Shown: positions 1-6,144, counted from the stretch's first letter. The stretch: 17,192 bases of DNA from HXMU1420-2 sp040830545 (GCA_040830545.1 JBFOMB010000207.1:1-17192); one strand, 5' to 3'. The notes: generated by a model not told the origin, from the sequence alone. Made by a program: numbers and translations.

Positions 1-32
1 ATGTAGGCGGCTCAGCGTCCGCCCACAAACCA

Positions 33-500
33 TTACTCTGCCGCAGCGGCGGATGTGACCTTCAGTGAACCGCCCGCTTTTTCAACTGCGGCAACCGCAG
101 CCTTGGACGCGCCGGTGACGGAAATGGTCAGGGCCGAGGTCACGTCGCCCTTTGCCAGGACGCGAATACCGTCCAGCTTGCGACGCACCAGGCCGCTTTC
201 GACCAGCGAATCTTCGGTGATGTCCGCGCTCAGCTTGCCTGCTTCGACGAATTTCTGGATCAGGCCCAGGTTGATGACGGCGAATTTCTTGCGGTTCGGC
301 TTGTTAAAGCCACGCTTGGGCAGGCGCTGGTACAGCGGCATCTGGCCGCCTTCGTAGCCGTTGATGGCCACACCCGAACGCGATTTCTGACCTTTGATCC
401 CGCGGCCACCCATTTTACCGGTGCCGGAACCGGGGCCACGGCCCACGCGTTTACGAGGTTTGGTTGCGCCGGGGTTGTCCCGGAGGTCGTTCAGTTTCAT
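33..500 (-). CDS. rplO: 50S ribosomal protein L15
   Basis: Large-subunit ribosomal protein L15, 155 residues, a usual length. The N-terminus (MKLNDLRDNPGATKPRKRVG), the following glycine/arginine-rich stretch and the GQKSRSG motif are typical of bacterial L15. The start at 500 is preceded by an AGGAGAAG Shine-Dalgarno at 504-511; the reading frame stays open further upstream to 626, but that part is not L15-like. In most bacteria rplO directly follows rpmD; here two DUF1127 genes and about 1.1 kb separate them, and rplO has its own candidate promoter. A short GGCGG/CCGCC inverted repeat at 6-23 lies just after the stop. secY, the usual next gene, would lie beyond the left edge. Confidence 0.98.
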   Translation of the reverse strand: MKLNDLRDNPGATKPRKRVGRGPGSGTGKMGGRGIKGQKSRSGVAINGYEGGQMPLYQRLPKRGFNKPNRKKFAVINLGLIQKFVEAGKLSADITEDSLVESGLVRRKLDGIRVLAKGDVTSALTISVTGASKAAVAAVEKAGGSLKVTSAAAAE

Positions 501-597
501 GTCGCTTCTCCTATGCCGGATGTGACCCCGAAGCGAATTGGGCCAACCACGGCGTTTCTTGGTGATTGAGTCGTGCGGTCCGCTGGACCACCGGGGG

Positions 598-626
598 CGT
601 ATAGACCGCACCCCGGTGCAGCGCAA
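598..626 (-). promoter_or_regulatory. Candidate sigma70-type promoter for rplO
   Basis: On the minus strand TTGCGC (626-621) and TATACG (603-598) are separated by exactly 17 nt. This predicts a start near 591 and a leader of about 90 nt before rplO. The spacer holds a short palindrome, GCACCGGGGTGC (609-620), and the leader holds a small GGTCC/GGACC hairpin (577-589). The promoter fits the separation of rplO from the rest of the cluster. It is a consensus match by eye only. Confidence 0.5.
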
Positions 627-630
627 GGCT

Positions 631-688
631 CATCTGGGAGGAGGCCCGTCAGAGGGCCCTGTGGGGCGGTTCCCCGCCCCTGTCAGCC
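631..688 (-). ncRNA. Candidate cuckoo/CcsR-type small RNA in the 3' region of a DUF1127 gene
   Basis: Directly after the DUF1127 stop codon, the minus strand reads a 7-bp GC hairpin with a GGAA tetraloop (680-663), then a GGGCC/GGCCC stem (658-654 with 647-643), then an exact CCUCCUCCC 9-mer (644-636). In the alphaproteobacterial cuckoo RNA family, including Rhodobacter sphaeroides CcsR1-4, the CUCCUCCC motif lies in structured RNAs encoded just downstream of DUF1127 genes. The position and motif match. The exact 5' and 3' ends and the fold are not established here, no U-tract follows, and only one motif copy is seen. Confidence 0.45.
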
Positions 689-913
689 TCAGATCCGGTG
701 ATACCGGTCCCGCAGGCAGGGCGTGTCGCCAAAACGGCGCAGGCCGATGTCGGCCAGTTCCCGTTCGCCCAGCGTGCTCAGCGACTGGTTGCACGGATTC
801 GGTGCACCTGCGTGCATGAAATCCTTGACCGCGCGCAGGCTATCCAGCAGTCGCATCAGCCAACCCGTAGGCAGGCCGGTCGTGAGTGGTGCGTTTACAG
901 TGATATGGGCCAT
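689..913 (-). CDS. DUF1127 domain small protein (first upstream of rplO)
   Basis: Small protein of 74 residues. The C-terminal part, LSTLGERELADIGLRRFGD (about residues 45-63), is the DUF1127 signature; an amphipathic stretch WLMRLLDSLRAV precedes it. It is less arginine-rich than its neighbour and carries Cys41 and Cys66. The start at 913 is well supported by AAGGAG at 921-926 with 7-nt spacing. A DUF1127 protein of R. sphaeroides (CcaF1) is reported to bind RNA and act in small-RNA maturation, so an RNA-related role is possible but inferred. It sits between ribosomal protein genes, with a CCUCCUCCC-bearing RNA candidate immediately downstream. Its upstream region has two inverted repeats. 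Confidence 0.85.
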   Translation of the reverse strand: MAHITVNAPLTTGLPTGWLMRLLDSLRAVKDFMHAGAPNPCNQSLSTLGERELADIGLRRFGDTPCLRDRYHRI

Positions 914-986
914 GGTAAGACTCCTTTATTGTTGTTGCACCGGGGCGTTTCCCCGGCGAGCGTCATGGTCATGTTTCTGTTACAAA

Positions 987-1059
987 GGGTCAAATGGTAT
1001 GACCCGTTAACAAAGACAACAGACGTCCCGGTCTGCCCGCCATGCATTTTCTGCATGGC
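987..1059. promoter_or_regulatory. Two inverted repeats upstream of the DUF1127 gene
   Basis: GGGTCA-7 nt-TGACCC occupies 987-1005, and a perfect 8-bp repeat GCCATGCA-TTTTC-TGCATGGC occupies 1039-1059. Both lie in the roughly 210-nt gap between the terminator of one DUF1127 gene and the start of the next. The first overlaps a TTGACC hexamer on the minus strand, which could be a -35 element, though no good -10 follows. They may be an operator and a leader or RNA hairpin. A further GC hairpin (CCGGGG/CCCCGG) lies at 941-957. Confidence 0.35.
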
Positions 1060-1127
1060 TGTGTTCTGTATTATCGGATTGTTTTTCCTCTCCTTTGATC
1101 CCGGTGCCCAAACAGGCCCGAAACGCA

Positions 1128-1156
1128 AAACGCCCCCGGATCATCCGAGGGCGTTT
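1128..1156 (-). terminator. Intrinsic terminator after a DUF1127 gene
   Basis: Arms AAACGCCCCCGGAT (1128-1141) and ATCCGAGGGCGTTT (1143-1156) pair with one mismatch. On the minus strand the stem is followed by TTTTGCGTTT. It begins 21 nt after the stop of the DUF1127 gene at 1178-1393, so it ends that transcript ahead of the next DUF1127 gene. Confidence 0.8.
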
Positions 1157-1177
1157 CGAAAGGGAAGCTGATTTTGA

Positions 1178-1393
1178 TCAGTCGCGGTCGCCGTAGGCAT
1201 AGTCCCACGCTACGCGACGAATGCCGAAACGGCCAATGCCCATTTCGTTCAACTCGCGGTCCGTCAGGCCAGCCAGTTCGTTCACCGTGGTGGTGTACAT
1301 GCGGCGGCGCTTACGGATGTCGCGCAGGCGGGCAACCAGGTTGGTCAGGAAAGATTCGCTGTGCGGGGCAGCTACGCGGAGGGTTTGGGCCAT
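1178..1393 (-). CDS. DUF1127 domain small protein, arginine-rich
   Basis: Small basic protein of 71 residues. An arginine-rich helix (VARLRDIRKRRRMYTTTV, residues 20-37) leads into the DUF1127 motif NELAGLTDRELNEMGIGRFG (38-57). GGAG at 1400-1403 sits 6 nt before the ATG at 1393. It matches the YjiS/DUF1127 type more fully than its downstream relative at 689-913 and may bind RNA, as reported for CcaF1 of R. sphaeroides; that role is inference. Intrinsic terminators lie on both sides, after rpmD and after this gene, so it is probably a single-gene transcript started in the 200-nt gap upstream. It interrupts the usual rpmD-rplO adjacency. Confidence 0.9.
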   Translation of the reverse strand: MAQTLRVAAPHSESFLTNLVARLRDIRKRRRMYTTTVNELAGLTDRELNEMGIGRFGIRRVAWDYAYGDRD

Positions 1394-1592
1394 ATCATGC
1401 TCCAGTACTTGTTCTGTTTTGCCCCAGGCTCCTCCAGCCCCGGGAACGGATTTGATACGGTCAATTTATGCTGCAGCGCGGCGACGACCAGAGCCAATTC
1501 GGGAAGGCGGGTATGCGTATGGCGCAAGCCATAAGTTTGGGCAGTTTGAAAACTCTGACTTCAGTCGTTCGGTTCCACGGGACCTCACACAG

Positions 1593-1626
1593 AAAAACGC
1601 CCGCGGATGAAATCCGAGAGCGTTTT
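1593..1626 (-). terminator. Intrinsic terminator after rpmD
   Basis: Arms 1594-1608 and 1612-1626 form a 15-position stem with two mismatches and a GAA loop. On the minus strand it ends in GCGTTTTTC, a good U-tract. It starts 27 nt after the rpmD stop and would end the main ribosomal protein transcript before rplO. Its arms are nearly the same as those of the terminator at 1128-1156. Confidence 0.85.
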
Positions 1627-1653
1627 CAATACGTTGATACCGAAAGGCGCGGC

Positions 1654-1842
1654 TTAGTCGCGCTCTTCCACGATCTCGACCAAGTGCGGGATCTTTTCGA
1701 CCATGCCGCGCACGGAAGGTGTGTCTTCCAGTTCGCGGGTCTTGTGCATCTTGTTCAGGCCCAGGCCGATCAGCGTCTGACGCTGCTTGGCGGGGCGGCG
1801 GATCGGGGAGCCGATCTGCTTGACGACGATGGTTTTTGCCAT
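1654..1842 (-). CDS. rpmD: 50S ribosomal protein L30
   Basis: L30 of the large subunit, 62 residues, normal for the family. The sequence MAKTIVVKQIGSPIRRPAKQ and the central GLGLNKMHKTRELEDT are diagnostic. The Shine-Dalgarno AAGGAG (1852-1857) overlaps the rpsE stop codon, so translation is probably coupled to S5. It is the last gene of the continuous spc block here; a strong terminator follows, where other bacteria continue straight into rplO. Confidence 0.97.
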   Translation of the reverse strand: MAKTIVVKQIGSPIRRPAKQRQTLIGLGLNKMHKTRELEDTPSVRGMVEKIPHLVEIVEERD

Positions 1843-1855
1843 GTCTCAGGTCTCC

Positions 1856-2428
1856 TTACGCGTCTGCTTCGGCCGGGGCGGGGGTTTCGTCCCGCTTGGG
1901 CAGAATGTCAGCCACTTTCTTGCCACGACGCGCGGCCACGTTGCGCGGCGACTGCTCTTTCTGCAGGCCGTCGATGGTGGCGCGGATCATGTTGTAGGGG
2001 TTCGCGGAGCCGGTTGACTTGGACACAACGTCCTTCACGCCCAGCATTTCGAACACGGCGCGCATCGGACCACCGGCGATGATCCCGGTCCCTTCCGGCG
2101 CGGTGCGCATGACCACTTTACCAGCGCCGTGACGGCCTTCGATGTCGTGGTGCAGCGTGCGGCCTTCGCGCAGCGGCACGCGGATCATCTTGCGCTTGGC
2201 TTGTTCGGTTGCCTTGCGGATGGCCTCGGGGACCTCCTTGGCCTTCCCTTTGCCAAAGCCGACGCGGCCCTTCTGGTCGCCAACAACGACGAGCGCGGCA
2301 AAGCCGAAGTTCTTACCACCCTTGGTGGTTTTGGAAACCCGGTTGATCGCGACCAGACGGTCGGCGAATTCGGGTGCCTGTTCTTCGCGGTCGCGGCGAC
2401 CGCGGCGGTTTTCACGTTGTTCTGCCAT
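1856..2428 (-). CDS. rpsE: 30S ribosomal protein S5
   Basis: Small-subunit protein S5, 190 residues. The double-stranded-RNA-binding-like N-terminal domain starts at about residue 23 (RLVAINRVSKTTKGG) and includes the GFGKGKAKEVPEAIRKA region; the C-terminal domain includes GTGIIAGGPMRAVFEMLGVKD. The N-terminal extension is rich in Arg/Glu and the C-terminal tail ends in Ala/Glu/Asp, both usual in alphaproteobacteria. An AGGAAGG Shine-Dalgarno lies upstream of 2428. A 154-nt gap containing a strong stem-loop separates it from rplR, unlike the usual tight packing. Confidence 0.98.
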   Translation of the reverse strand: MAEQRENRRGRRDREEQAPEFADRLVAINRVSKTTKGGKNFGFAALVVVGDQKGRVGFGKGKAKEVPEAIRKATEQAKRKMIRVPLREGRTLHHDIEGRHGAGKVVMRTAPEGTGIIAGGPMRAVFEMLGVKDVVSKSTGSANPYNMIRATIDGLQKEQSPRNVAARRGKKVADILPKRDETPAPAEADA

Positions 2429-2532
2429 AAGGCATCCTTCCTAAAGGTGACGCGTCAGCGTCGTGTTTGCCAATCACTGGTGGACCCAAAGGCCCCCGGA
2501 TCGTCGAGACGGTATCGCCTGCACTGTGTTGA

Positions 2533-2580
2533 TGGGTTTCACCCACCCTGCGATTCCTGCGTAGGGTGGGTGTGAACCCA
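2533..2580 (-). repeat. Strong stem-loop between rplR and rpsE
   Basis: The left arm (2533-2552) and right arm (2560-2580) pair through a 10-bp block CACCCACCCT/AGGGTGGGTG and a 6-bp block TGGGTT/AACCCA, with a small bulge between them and a 7-nt loop. It begins 3 nt after the rplR stop. No U-tract follows on the minus strand, so it looks like an mRNA processing, stability or attenuation element rather than a full terminator. The rest of the gap (2429-2532) shows no gene. Confidence 0.7.
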
Positions 2581-2582
2581 CC

Positions 2583-2942
2583 TTAGATTTTCAGCCCGCC
2601 TTCGCGCGCTGCGTCGGCCAGGGCCTTGACCTTGCCGTGGAACAGGAACCCGCCGCGGTCGAAGTATGCTTCTTCCACGCCTGCGGCCTTGGCACGTTCG
2701 GCGATGACCGAACCCACCTTGGTCGCTGCTTCGACGTTGTTCTTGCCAACAACGCCCAGGTCCTTTTCGAGCGACGAGGCTGCGGCGAGTGTCACGCCAC
2801 GCACATCGTCGATCAGTTGGACACTGATGTTCTTGTTCGAGCGGTGCACGCTGAGGCGAAGCCGACCGGCGTTCACCTTGCGCAGTTTGTTCCGGACGCG
2901 CAGACGGCGCTTGAGGAACAATGTCCGTTTGCTGTTTGCCAT
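2583..2942 (-). CDS. rplR: 50S ribosomal protein L18
   Basis: L18, the 5S-rRNA-binding large-subunit protein, 119 residues. It begins MANSKRTLFLKRRLRVRNKL, and the conserved C-terminal stretch AYFDRGGFLFHGKVKALADAAREGGL is present. The frame is open further upstream, but the ATG at 2942 matches family length and has AAGGA shortly before it. It follows rplF by 11 nt. Its stop is followed at once by the stem-loop at 2533-2580. Confidence 0.98.
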   Translation of the reverse strand: MANSKRTLFLKRRLRVRNKLRKVNAGRLRLSVHRSNKNISVQLIDDVRGVTLAAASSLEKDLGVVGKNNVEAATKVGSVIAERAKAAGVEEAYFDRGGFLFHGKVKALADAAREGGLKI

Positions 2943-2953
2943 ATCTGGTGTCC

Positions 2954-3487
2954 TTACTTCTTCTTGCCTTCCTTGCGGAAGATGTACTCGTCCTTGTACT
3001 TGATGCCTTTGCCCTTGTAGGGCTCTGGCGCACGCCATTGACGAATTTCCGCGGCGACCTGACCAACCTGCTGCTGGTCGTTGCCTTCGATCACGATTTC
3101 GGTCTGCTTGGGCGCAGTGATGGTGATGCCATCCGGCGCGGTGTAGTCGACATCGTGGCTGTAGCCGAGGTTCAGCTTGAGCGTGTTGCCCTGCATCTGG
3201 GCACGATAACCCACACCGTTGATCTCCAGCTCTTTCTTGAAACCGTCGGTCACGCCGGTCACAAGGTTGGCGATCTGGGTGCGGGACATGCCCCACTGCT
3301 GGCGCGCGCGCTTGGATTTGCCGCGCGGCTCGACCATCACCTGGTTGTCCTCGACCGTGATGGTGACATCATCGGTCGCGGTGAAGCTGCGGGTGCCTTT
3401 CGGCCCCTTGACTTCGACGGTCTGGCCCGAGGTCGACGCGGTCACGCCGCTGGGCAGCTCGACCGGTTTCTTACCAATACGAGACAT
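2954..3487 (-). CDS. rplF: 50S ribosomal protein L6
   Basis: L6, 177 residues, standard length. It has the typical start MSRIGKKPVELPSGV, two repeated L6 folds, and the C-terminal rRNA-binding motif APEPYKGKGIKYKDE (about 152-166). The start at 3487 is fixed by a strong AAGGAGGTCAGGA Shine-Dalgarno just upstream that overlaps the rpsH stop, which suggests coupled translation. Confidence 0.98.
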   Translation of the reverse strand: MSRIGKKPVELPSGVTASTSGQTVEVKGPKGTRSFTATDDVTITVEDNQVMVEPRGKSKRARQQWGMSRTQIANLVTGVTDGFKKELEINGVGYRAQMQGNTLKLNLGYSHDVDYTAPDGITITAPKQTEIVIEGNDQQQVGQVAAEIRQWRAPEPYKGKGIKYKDEYIFRKEGKKK

Positions 3488-3498
3488 TCCTGACCTCC

Positions 3499-3891
3499 TT
3501 AGAAGACGGTGCAAAGCACTTCGCCGCCAACATTGGCTGCGCGTGCATTTGCATCCGACATCACGCCCTTGGGCGTGGAGACAATCGACACACCCAGGCC
3601 CTGACGGACCGACGGGATGTCCTTGACGCTCATGTAGACGCGGCGGCCGGGTTTGGAGACCCGCTTGAGCTCGCGAATGACAGGTTCGCCTTCGTAGTAC
3701 TTCAGGCTGATTTCGATGGCCGGGTGACCACCTTCGCCCGTGACGCTTTCATAGCCGCGGATGTAGCCTTCGTCTGCCAGCACATCCAGAACCCATGCAC
3801 GCAGCTTGGACGCTGGTGTCAGGACGGTGGATTTGCCGCGCATCTGGCTGTTGCGGATACGGGTCAGCATATCGCCGATAGGATCGTTCAT
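3499..3891 (-). CDS. rpsH: 30S ribosomal protein S8
   Basis: S8, 130 residues. MNDPIGDMLTRIRNSQ and the C-terminal GVSIVSTPKGVMSDANAR are signatures. In E. coli S8 binds 16S rRNA and also represses the spc operon by binding its own mRNA near rplX-rplE; whether this holds here cannot be read from the sequence. AAGGAGAGAGA lies just before the start, and rpsN ends 10 nt upstream. Confidence 0.98.
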   Translation of the reverse strand: MNDPIGDMLTRIRNSQMRGKSTVLTPASKLRAWVLDVLADEGYIRGYESVTGEGGHPAIEISLKYYEGEPVIRELKRVSKPGRRVYMSVKDIPSVRQGLGVSIVSTPKGVMSDANARAANVGGEVLCTVF

Positions 3892-3901
3892 CTCTCTCTC
3901 C

Positions 3902-4207
3902 TTACCAGCTCGATTTCACCATGCCGGGGATCTGCCCGGCGGACCCCAGCTCGCGCAGCGCGATACGGCTGACTTTGAGCTTGCGGTAATAGGCGTGCGG
4001 ACGACCCGTCAGCTGGCACCGGTTGTGCATGCGGGTCGGTGAGGAATTGCGCGGCAGTTTCGCCAGTTTCAGGCGGGCCTTGAAGCGCTCTTCCATCGGG
4101 CGGCTTTCGTCGTTTGCGATCTCTTTCAGCTCGGCACGCTTGGCGGCGTATTTCTTCACCAGGCGTTCGCGCTTCTTTTCGCGTTCGATCATGCTCTTTT
4201 TAGCCAT
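3902..4207 (-). CDS. rpsN: 30S ribosomal protein S14, zinc-independent form
   Basis: S14, 101 residues: the long form without the CxxC zinc motifs. The conserved C-terminal block NRCQLTGRPHAYYRKLKVSR carries one cysteine only. The start MAKKSMIEREKKRERLVKKY is typical. GGGAGA precedes the start at 4207. Its position between rplE and rpsH is the standard spc order. Confidence 0.98.
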   Translation of the reverse strand: MAKKSMIEREKKRERLVKKYAAKRAELKEIANDESRPMEERFKARLKLAKLPRNSSPTRMHNRCQLTGRPHAYYRKLKVSRIALRELGSAGQIPGMVKSSW

Positions 4208-4223
4208 GATAACTCTCCCAGGC

Positions 4224-4787
4224 TCAGCTGTTGAACGGCATGTTGAAACCCTTCAACAGCGCCTTGGCTTCAGCATCGGTGTTGGCCGTGGTGCCGAAGA
4301 TGATGTCCATACCCCAGACTTCGTCGACCTTGTCGTAGTCGATTTCCGGGAAAACGATGTGTTCCTTGATGCCGGTGGCGTAGTTGCCGCGACCGTCAAA
4401 GCTTTTGCCCGAAACGCCGCGGAAGTCGCGGATACGGGGCATGGCGATGGTGATCAGGCGATCCAGGAATTCATACATGCGGTCGCCGCGCAGCGTGACC
4501 TTGGCGCCCATAGGCATGCCGTCACGAACGCGGAAGCCGGCGATGGACTTCTTCGCTGTGGTGATGACAGCCTTCTGGCCGGCCAGGGCGGTCAGGTCTT
4601 CCTGGGCCGATTTGGCCTTTTTGGAATCCTTCACGGCCTCGGCCCCGCAACCGATGTTCAGGACGATCTTGTCCAGGCGCGGGATCTGCATGTCGTTCTT
4701 GTAGCCGAATTCTTCTTTCAGCGCGGCGCGGATCGTGTCGCGATACGCGGCCTTCAGACGCGGGGTGTAATCAGCGGCATCAAGCAT
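4224..4787 (-). CDS. rplE: 50S ribosomal protein L5
   Basis: L5, 187 residues, contacts 5S rRNA and the P-site tRNA. Signatures include VLNIGCGAEA, the central KSIAGFRVRDGMPMGAKVTLRG, and GNYATGIKEHIVFPEIDYDK. Its start overlaps the end of rplX by 8 nt, consistent with translational coupling. Confidence 0.98.
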   Translation of the reverse strand: MLDAADYTPRLKAAYRDTIRAALKEEFGYKNDMQIPRLDKIVLNIGCGAEAVKDSKKAKSAQEDLTALAGQKAVITTAKKSIAGFRVRDGMPMGAKVTLRGDRMYEFLDRLITIAMPRIRDFRGVSGKSFDGRGNYATGIKEHIVFPEIDYDKVDEVWGMDIIFGTTANTDAEAKALLKGFNMPFNS

Positions 4788-5091
4788 CGATCACGTCTCC
4801 GGTTGTCTTGGCGAAACGCACCTTCTTGTCGCCTTCCATGCGGAAGCCAACGCGGGACGGTTTGCCGTTTGCATCAACGAATGCCAGGTTGGACAGATGG
4901 ATCGGCATCGCCTTGGGCAGGCGGCCACCTTGCGAGGTCTGGCTTTGGCGGGTGTGGCGGATGGCGACGTTCAGCCCTTCGACCACGGCCTTGCCGGCCT
5001 GCGGGTCAACAGAGGCGATGGTGCCTTCTTTGCCCTTGTCCTTGCCGGTCAGCACGACGACCTTGTCGCCCTTTTTCAGTTTCGCAGCCAT
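4780..5091 (-). CDS. rplX: 50S ribosomal protein L24
   Basis: L24, 103 residues, an assembly-initiating large-subunit protein. The KOW motif KKGDKVVVLTGKDKGKEGTI is at residues 6-25. GGAGGTGC lies upstream of the ATG, with the rplN stop codon between this Shine-Dalgarno and the start, so the two genes are translationally linked. It ends 8 nt inside rplE. Confidence 0.98.
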   Translation of the reverse strand: MAAKLKKGDKVVVLTGKDKGKEGTIASVDPQAGKAVVEGLNVAIRHTRQSQTSQGGRLPKAMPIHLSNLAFVDANGKPSRVGFRMEGDKKVRFAKTTGDVIDA

Positions 5092-5092
5092 C

Positions 5093-5461
5093 TTACAGCA
5101 CCTCCGGGGCGAGCGAGATGATCTTCATGAAGTTCTTGGCACGCAGTTCGCGTACAACCGGCCCGAAGATACGGGTGCCGACGGGCTCCATGTTGTTGTT
5201 GAGGATGACGGCGGCGTTCCGGTCAAAGCGGATCGCGGTGCCGTCGTCGCGGCGGACTTCCTTGGCGGTGCGCACGACAACGGCCTTGCGGACGTCGCCC
5301 TTTTTTACGCGGCCGCGCGGGATGGCTTCCTTGACCGAGACGACAATAATGTCGCCGACGGACGCGTATTTACGCTTGGAACCACCCAGGACCTTGATGC
5401 ACTGCACCCGGCGTGCGCCGGAGTTGTCAGCGACATCCAGATTGGTCTGCATCTGGATCAT
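5093..5461 (-). CDS. rplN: 50S ribosomal protein L14
   Basis: L14, 122 residues, the normal length, beginning MIQMQTNLDVADNSGARRVQ, with a central RGRVKKGDVRKAVVVRT block. This is the first gene of the classical spc operon. GGGAG at 5468-5472 is the likely ribosome binding site; a 6-bp G/C hairpin with a 16-nt loop (5480-5507) lies just upstream. The 156-nt gap to rpsQ holds two stem-loops. Confidence 0.98.
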   Translation of the reverse strand: MIQMQTNLDVADNSGARRVQCIKVLGGSKRKYASVGDIIVVSVKEAIPRGRVKKGDVRKAVVVRTAKEVRRDDGTAIRFDRNAAVILNNNMEPVGTRIFGPVVRELRAKNFMKIISLAPEVL

Positions 5462-5479
5462 ATGGTTTCTCCCGACCTG

Positions 5480-5507
5480 TGGGGGCTGGTCTTGGTTCTT
5501 TCCCCCA
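5480..5507 (-). promoter_or_regulatory. Hairpin in the rplN leader
   Basis: TGGGGG (5480-5485) and CCCCCA (5502-5507) are perfect inverted repeats around a 16-nt loop, with extra CTG/CAG pairing after a 1-nt bulge. It ends 18 nt before the rplN start and borders its ribosome binding site. It may affect L14 translation or mRNA stability. A TTGACG with TATCGA lies further upstream on the minus strand, but the 14-nt spacing is too short for a confident promoter. Confidence 0.45.
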
Positions 5508-5548
5508 GGGTTTCGATAAATCTGTCAGGTATCGTCAACCTTCAGCGC

Positions 5549-5611
5549 CGCTCATCGCGCCCTTGCGGGGGCTCCTCGCTAAGCGAAGAGAGCCGCAAGG
5601 CTGGATGAGCG
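5549..5611 (-). repeat. Long three-segment stem-loop at the rpsQ-rplN (S10/spc) boundary
   Basis: Minus-strand RNA can form an outer 8-bp stem (CGCTCATC/GATGAGCG), a middle 8-bp stem (CCTTGCGG/CCGCAAGG) and an inner 8-bp stem (CTCTTCGC/GCGAGGAG, one G-U pair) closed by a UUA triloop, with short internal loops. It starts a few nt after the rpsQ stop. No U-tract follows. It could be a boundary attenuator, an mRNA stabiliser or a copy of a repeated palindromic element. Confidence 0.75.
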
Positions 5612-5617
5612 CCGGTA

Positions 5618-5848
5618 TCAGGCTTCCAACACCTCCCAGCGTTTCGTCTTGGATCGCGGTGCGCATTCGATGATGCGGACCGAGTCCCCAACCTTGAAAG
5701 TGTTGTTCTCGTCATGCGCGCGATACTTCTTGGACTTCCGGATCGTCTTTTGCAGAACCGGGTGCTTGAAGCGACGCTCGACCTTGACGGTCACGGTCTG
5801 TTCGTTGGCGTTCGAGGTCACGGTGCCTTGCAGAATTCGTTTGGGCAT
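5618..5848 (-). CDS. rpsQ: 30S ribosomal protein S17
   Basis: S17, 76 residues, begins MPKRILQGTVTSNANEQTVT and contains the conserved HPVLQKTIRKSKKYRAHDE and DSVRIIECAPRSKTKRWEV blocks. It binds 16S rRNA early in 30S assembly. GAGGAGT overlaps the end of rpmC, so the two are coupled. In the classical layout it is the last gene of the S10 operon, and the structured gap downstream fits that boundary. Confidence 0.98.
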   Translation of the reverse strand: MPKRILQGTVTSNANEQTVTVKVERRFKHPVLQKTIRKSKKYRAHDENNTFKVGDSVRIIECAPRSKTKRWEVLEA

Positions 5849-5852
5849 CTGA

Positions 5853-6059
5853 TTACTCCTCGCCTGCGGCGGCGGCCGCTTTTTCGTTCAGGATGGTTTT
5901 GACCCGCGCCGCATCGCGACGGACCTGACGCATACGCGCCGTGTTTTCCAGCTGGCCTGTGGCCTGCTGGAAGCGCAGGTTGAACGATTCTTTCTTCAGA
6001 CTTGTCAGCTCGTCACGAAGCTGGTCGGGCGTCTTGTCCCGCAGTTCCTGGGCGTTCAT
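5853..6059 (-). CDS. rpmC: 50S ribosomal protein L29
   Basis: L29, 68 residues, a two-helix protein near the peptide exit tunnel. MNAQELRDKTPDQLRDELTS and the conserved NLRFQQATGQLENTARMRQV are diagnostic. AAAAAAGGAAAC serves as the ribosome binding site. The usual upstream neighbour rplP is absent; a 2OG-Fe(II) oxygenase gene lies there instead, so rpmC is the first ribosomal gene of this block. Confidence 0.98.
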   Translation of the reverse strand: MNAQELRDKTPDQLRDELTSLKKESFNLRFQQATGQLENTARMRQVRRDAARVKTILNEKAAAAAGEE

Positions 6060-6144
6060 CGCCGTTTCCTTTTTTCAACATCACCGGTGCGCCCCGAATT
6101 GGCCGGGTCACGCTGATTCCGGTGGAGGTCATGAATGAGGGGTG

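Noticed and set aside
1468..2082. Plus-strand frame covering the rpmD terminator, rpmD and part of rpsE
   Set aside because: Antisense to certain ribosomal protein genes and reads through a terminator; not protein-like.
4023..5519. 498-codon open frame on the plus strand, antisense to rpsN, rplE, rplX and rplN
   Set aside because: The opposite strand encodes four certain ribosomal proteins; the frame has no recognisable domain and reflects high GC codon bias.
5506..5545. spc promoter TTGACG/TATCGA before rplN
   Set aside because: The spacer is only 14 nt, and no better -10 element is at 16-18 nt.
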